Source: an uncultured Flammeovirgaceae bacterium (GTDB taxonomy: Bacteria > Bacteroidota > Bacteroidia > Cytophagales > Cyclobacteriaceae). Taken from it: 14,237 nucleotides of DNA. The stretch covers positions 1-14,237 of the forward strand of contig CAMLLI010000015.1 of assembly GCA_946480685.1 (NCBI GenBank), written 5' to 3'. The first letter of the stretch is position 1, and the number at the start of each line of letters is the position of its first letter. This document shows, one piece after another, positions 12,265-14,237 of this stretch. Position numbers and translations under genes: made by a program. The notes beneath the pieces were generated by a model that was given only the letters and a program-made list of their open reading frames with translations, did no database searches and was not told where the DNA came from.

Positions 12265-13122
12265 ATGCGCTGGACAGGACGAAGACAAAGCTCGAATGTT
12301 GAAGATCAACGCGGCCGCAGAATGGGCGGTGGCGGCATGCTTTCAAAAGGTGGATTAGGACTGGGCGGTATTGTTATTATTGTTGTAATAAGCCTGATAC
12401 TGGGTAAAAATCCATTGACACTGCTGGAGCAGACCGGTGTAACGACCGGTGACTATACAACCGAGCAAGCTGTTGAACTTTCACCGCAGCAGGAAGAGCA
12501 GAAGCAATTTGTCTCAACGGTGCTGGCCGATACCGAAGATGTTTGGCATAAACTTATGTCTGACTATAAAGAGCCTACACTGGTGTTGTTCAGTAACCAG
12601 GTGGAGTCAGCCTGCGGAATGGCAAGCTCGGCTTCCGGTCCGTTCTATTGTCCGGCAGACGAAAAGGTATATATAGACTTAAGCTTTTACGATGAATTGC
12701 AAAACCGCTTTAAGGCTCCCGGTGATTTTGCGCAAGCCTATGTTATCGCGCACGAAGTAGGCCATCATATCCAAAACCTGATGGGTATAACGGACAAGGT
12801 ACACGCACAACGTAATAACTTAAGTGAAGAAGAGTATAATCAACTATCTGTGCGACTTGAATTACAGGCTGATTTCTTAGCCGGCGTATGGGCGCATCAT
12901 GCTAATAAGTTACAAAATATACTCGAGCCTGGCGATCTGGAAGAAGCGTTACAGGCAGCTACTGCTATAGGGGATGATCGTCTGCAGATGCAATCGCAGG
13001 GATATGTCGTGCCCGATTCTTTCACACACGGAACTTCAGAACAGCGGGTACGCTGGTTCAGAAAAGGCTTTGAGACAGGTGATCTGAATCAAGGCGATAC
13101 TTTTAATGCTACGAATTTGTAA
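12265..13122 (+). CDS. Neutral zinc metallopeptidase, YpfJ family (PF04228)
   Basis: 285-residue membrane-anchored metalloprotease. The N-terminus MRWTGRRQSSNVEDQRG is the family signature, then a glycine-rich linker, one membrane helix (about 33-47), and the catalytic domain outside. The zinc site is VIAHEVGHHIQNL with H163, E164 and H167. The downstream RLELQADFLAGVWAH (198-211) supplies the third ligand, probably E199, by analogy with the family. SACGMASSASGPFYCP (115-130) and SFTHGTSEQRVRWFRKGFETGD (252-273) are further family blocks. The only two cysteines visible, C117 and C129, could form a disulfide. Length is as expected. The substrate of this family is not known to me. It is likely monocistronic: 172 bases separate it from the gene before, and a hairpin follows. 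The start is certain because the family signature begins at the ATG. Confidence 0.93.
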   Translation: MRWTGRRQSSNVEDQRGRRMGGGGMLSKGGLGLGGIVIIVVISLILGKNPLTLLEQTGVTTGDYTTEQAVELSPQQEEQKQFVSTVLADTEDVWHKLMSDYKEPTLVLFSNQVESACGMASSASGPFYCPADEKVYIDLSFYDELQNRFKAPGDFAQAYVIAHEVGHHIQNLMGITDKVHAQRNNLSEEEYNQLSVRLELQADFLAGVWAHHANKLQNILEPGDLEEALQAATAIGDDRLQMQSQGYVVPDSFTHGTSEQRVRWFRKGFETGDLNQGDTFNATNL

Positions 13123-13464
13123 TTACGGGATCTTTATTTTTTAGTATACTTTTTAGAAAGTATTTAAACATAATCCCAGCGTGTAACCTATCCGTTGTTT
13201 GTCCGTTAATAACTCGTTTTACGCTATATATAAAGTATATATCTACATTAAAATATGTTAAATTTTTATTAACGTAGCTTTAATTCTGCGTATAGCCACC
13301 CGTTGTATGTGATTATTCTATCATGGTATATCTCTCCCTTTTAAAATTTTTTAATTTCTGTTTCTACTGAAATTTAATTCTGAAACAGGCGCTGTTTACG
13401 GCCCTTTCGTTTTGGTGAAATCCATTTTCTTCGCGCCACTAAATTTTTTAACAAAACAAAAATT
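13123..13464. other. AT-rich 342-base intergenic region
   Basis: No gene is seen here; ORFs are 15 codons or less. Near its left end ATACTTT (13146-13152) and AAAGTAT (13157-13163) form a seven-pair stem with a TTAG loop, 24 bases after the metallopeptidase stop and flanked by T-runs on its upstream side, a possible AT-rich terminator. Near its right end AAACAG (13383-13388) and CTGTTT (13392-13397) form a six-pair dyad around GCG, 68 bases before the lipoprotein ATG. The last 15 bases are very A-rich, typical of efficient Bacteroidota start regions. I could not find an exact TAnnTTTG in it, so the promoter of the lipoprotein gene is unidentified. Confidence 0.5.
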
Positions 13465-13908
13465 ATGAAAAAACTCTTCCTACTCCTCTCAGTCGTGACT
13501 GCTTTCGCAATCACAAGTTGTGACAATGATAACTCGGTAAACCCTCAGCCACTGGGTAAAGCTGTAGTAACCGGTACAGTGTATGCCGACTTTGACTACA
13601 CCAACAACAACTCCGGAACAACGTATGATAAAGTGGCTAACAAAAAAGTGGTTGCTGCTATCTATGATGACTACAACGAGTCAGTTCGTTATGTTGAAAC
13701 TACCACCGATGGCAATGGTAACTATACCATCGAAGTAGAAATCGGTAATCGTGAACTCGAAATCTACATTCACCTGGTTGATTTCAAAGCTGATGTACGC
13801 TATGCAGACGGTATTAAGAACGAGACTTTCTATGGCGAAGGCTTCAGCACTGGCTCTGATCTTGAAAAAGGTGGCGAATATATCCGCGATATATACTATA
13901 ACGACTAA
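13465..13908 (+). CDS. Small secreted lipoprotein with a predicted beta-sandwich domain
   Basis: 147-residue lipoprotein of unknown function. The signal peptide (residues 1-18, basic start, hydrophobic core) ends in the lipobox AITSC, with lipidated C19. The residues that follow, DNDN, are acidic, as in Bacteroidota lipoprotein export signals that send proteins to the cell surface. The rest is one domain of about 120 residues rich in Tyr, Asp and Asn. GKAVVTGTVYADFDY, a loop, then ETTTDGNGNYTIEVEIGN (near 77-94) looks like the transthyretin-like fold of carboxypeptidase regulatory domains, in which a D-x-x-G-x-Y turn precedes a strand. No catalytic residues are apparent. The A-rich leader supports ATG 13465. 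A second secreted protein gene begins 31 bases downstream, so the two probably form one transcription unit. Confidence 0.72.
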   Translation: MKKLFLLLSVVTAFAITSCDNDNSVNPQPLGKAVVTGTVYADFDYTNNNSGTTYDKVANKKVVAAIYDDYNESVRYVETTTDGNGNYTIEVEIGNRELEIYIHLVDFKADVRYADGIKNETFYGEGFSTGSDLEKGGEYIRDIYYND

Positions 13909-13939
13909 TCTCACGATCTGTTAATCCGATAAGACAAAC

Positions 13940-14237
13940 ATGAAGAAAATATATATGTCAATGCTGTTTAGCGCTTTCGCGATAGCAGCAATTGCACAGG
14001 AAGTTACTACGACAACGGCCGCAGAAGCTCCTGTACTGAAATCAAAAAAAGGTGAAGCGTATCTGCCGGTAGCAGGTGAGTGGGGACTTGGTGTATCCGC
14101 TAATCCGTTCCTCGATTACCTTGGTAACTTTTTGAATGGTTACGATAACTTTAACGATGGTCCTAACTTTGAATTTGCTTCTAACCCTGCAAACAACATT
14201 GCTGTGTTTGGTAAGCTTATCAAAGATGCAAATACTG
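13940..14237 (+). CDS. Secreted, probable outer-membrane beta-barrel protein, 5' part only
   Basis: 99 codons are open from ATG 13940 to the window edge. A signal peptide covers residues 1-19 with a likely cleavage after AIA before Q20, then a Thr/Ala-rich spacer. YLPVAGEWGLGVSANPFLDYLGNFLNG (about 43-69) resembles the first strands of Bacteroidota outer-membrane beta-barrel proteins, in which an LPxxGxWxxGxxxxPFLxYxGNFF-like opening is common, and AVFGKLIKDANT would be the next strand. The function cannot be read from this fragment. It follows the lipoprotein gene by 31 bases on the same strand, so a lipoprotein/outer-membrane pair is suggested. Confidence 0.6.
   Translation, partial: MKKIYMSMLFSAFAIAAIAQEVTTTTAAEAPVLKSKKGEAYLPVAGEWGLGVSANPFLDYLGNFLNGYDNFNDGPNFEFASNPANNIAVFGKLIKDANT

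Noticed and set aside
12449..12676. 75-codon plus-strand ORF inside the metallopeptidase gene.
   Set aside because: It is in another frame of a gene with an intact HExxH site.

Overview
The window looks like chromosomal DNA of a Bacteroidota bacterium, most likely of the Cytophagales type. The evidence is the gene content (a Bacteroidota-style ccm cluster with a CxxxY-type CcmE and a very long CcmF, a Haem_bd-type monohaem protein, and a lipoprotein plus beta-barrel-like pair), the A-rich rather than Shine-Dalgarno-rich start regions, and several matches to the Bacteroidota -7 promoter element TAnnTTTG. No tRNA, rRNA, insertion sequence, CRISPR array or phage gene was seen. The taxonomic call is inference from protein style; no search was run.

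Layout, left to right. (1) 1-2215, minus strand: the end of a surface-polysaccharide block, with a UDP-N-acetylhexosamine 6-dehydrogenase (TviB/WbpO type, cut by the window edge) directly downstream of a UDP-glucuronate 4-epimerase (CapI type). The epimerase stop touches the dehydrogenase start. (2) 2291-3076, plus: a short Wzz-like chain-length determinant, divergent from the sugar genes. (3) 3102-7796, plus: a System I cytochrome c maturation cluster, ccmB-ccmC-ccmD-like-ccmE-ccmF, with a possible 16-codon ORF that overlaps the ccmF start as ATGA. No ccmA, ccmG or ccmH is present in the window. (4) 8077-9345: rarA (mgsA), a AAA+ ATPase of stalled-fork handling. (5) 9432-11510: a large membrane-anchored VWA-domain protein. 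(6) 11628-12092: a membrane-anchored monohaem c-type protein, a plausible client of the Ccm machinery. (7) 12265-13122: a YpfJ-type membrane-anchored zinc metallopeptidase. (8) 13465 to the edge: a small lipoprotein followed 31 bases later by the beginning of a secreted, probably outer-membrane, protein.

How the genes fit together: the left part supplies acidic nucleotide sugars and controls chain length for a surface polysaccharide. The middle part exports and attaches haem to apocytochromes: CcmB/CcmC/CcmD move and load haem, CcmE carries it, CcmF ligates it. The gene at 11628 encodes a CxxCH protein that would need that machinery. The rest is general housekeeping and envelope biology. I found no clear new defence or mobile system. 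The points most worth a second look are the cysteine-type CcmE with altered tryptophan-rich motifs in CcmC and CcmF, the mini-ORF coupled to ccmF, and the lipoprotein/barrel pair at the right edge.
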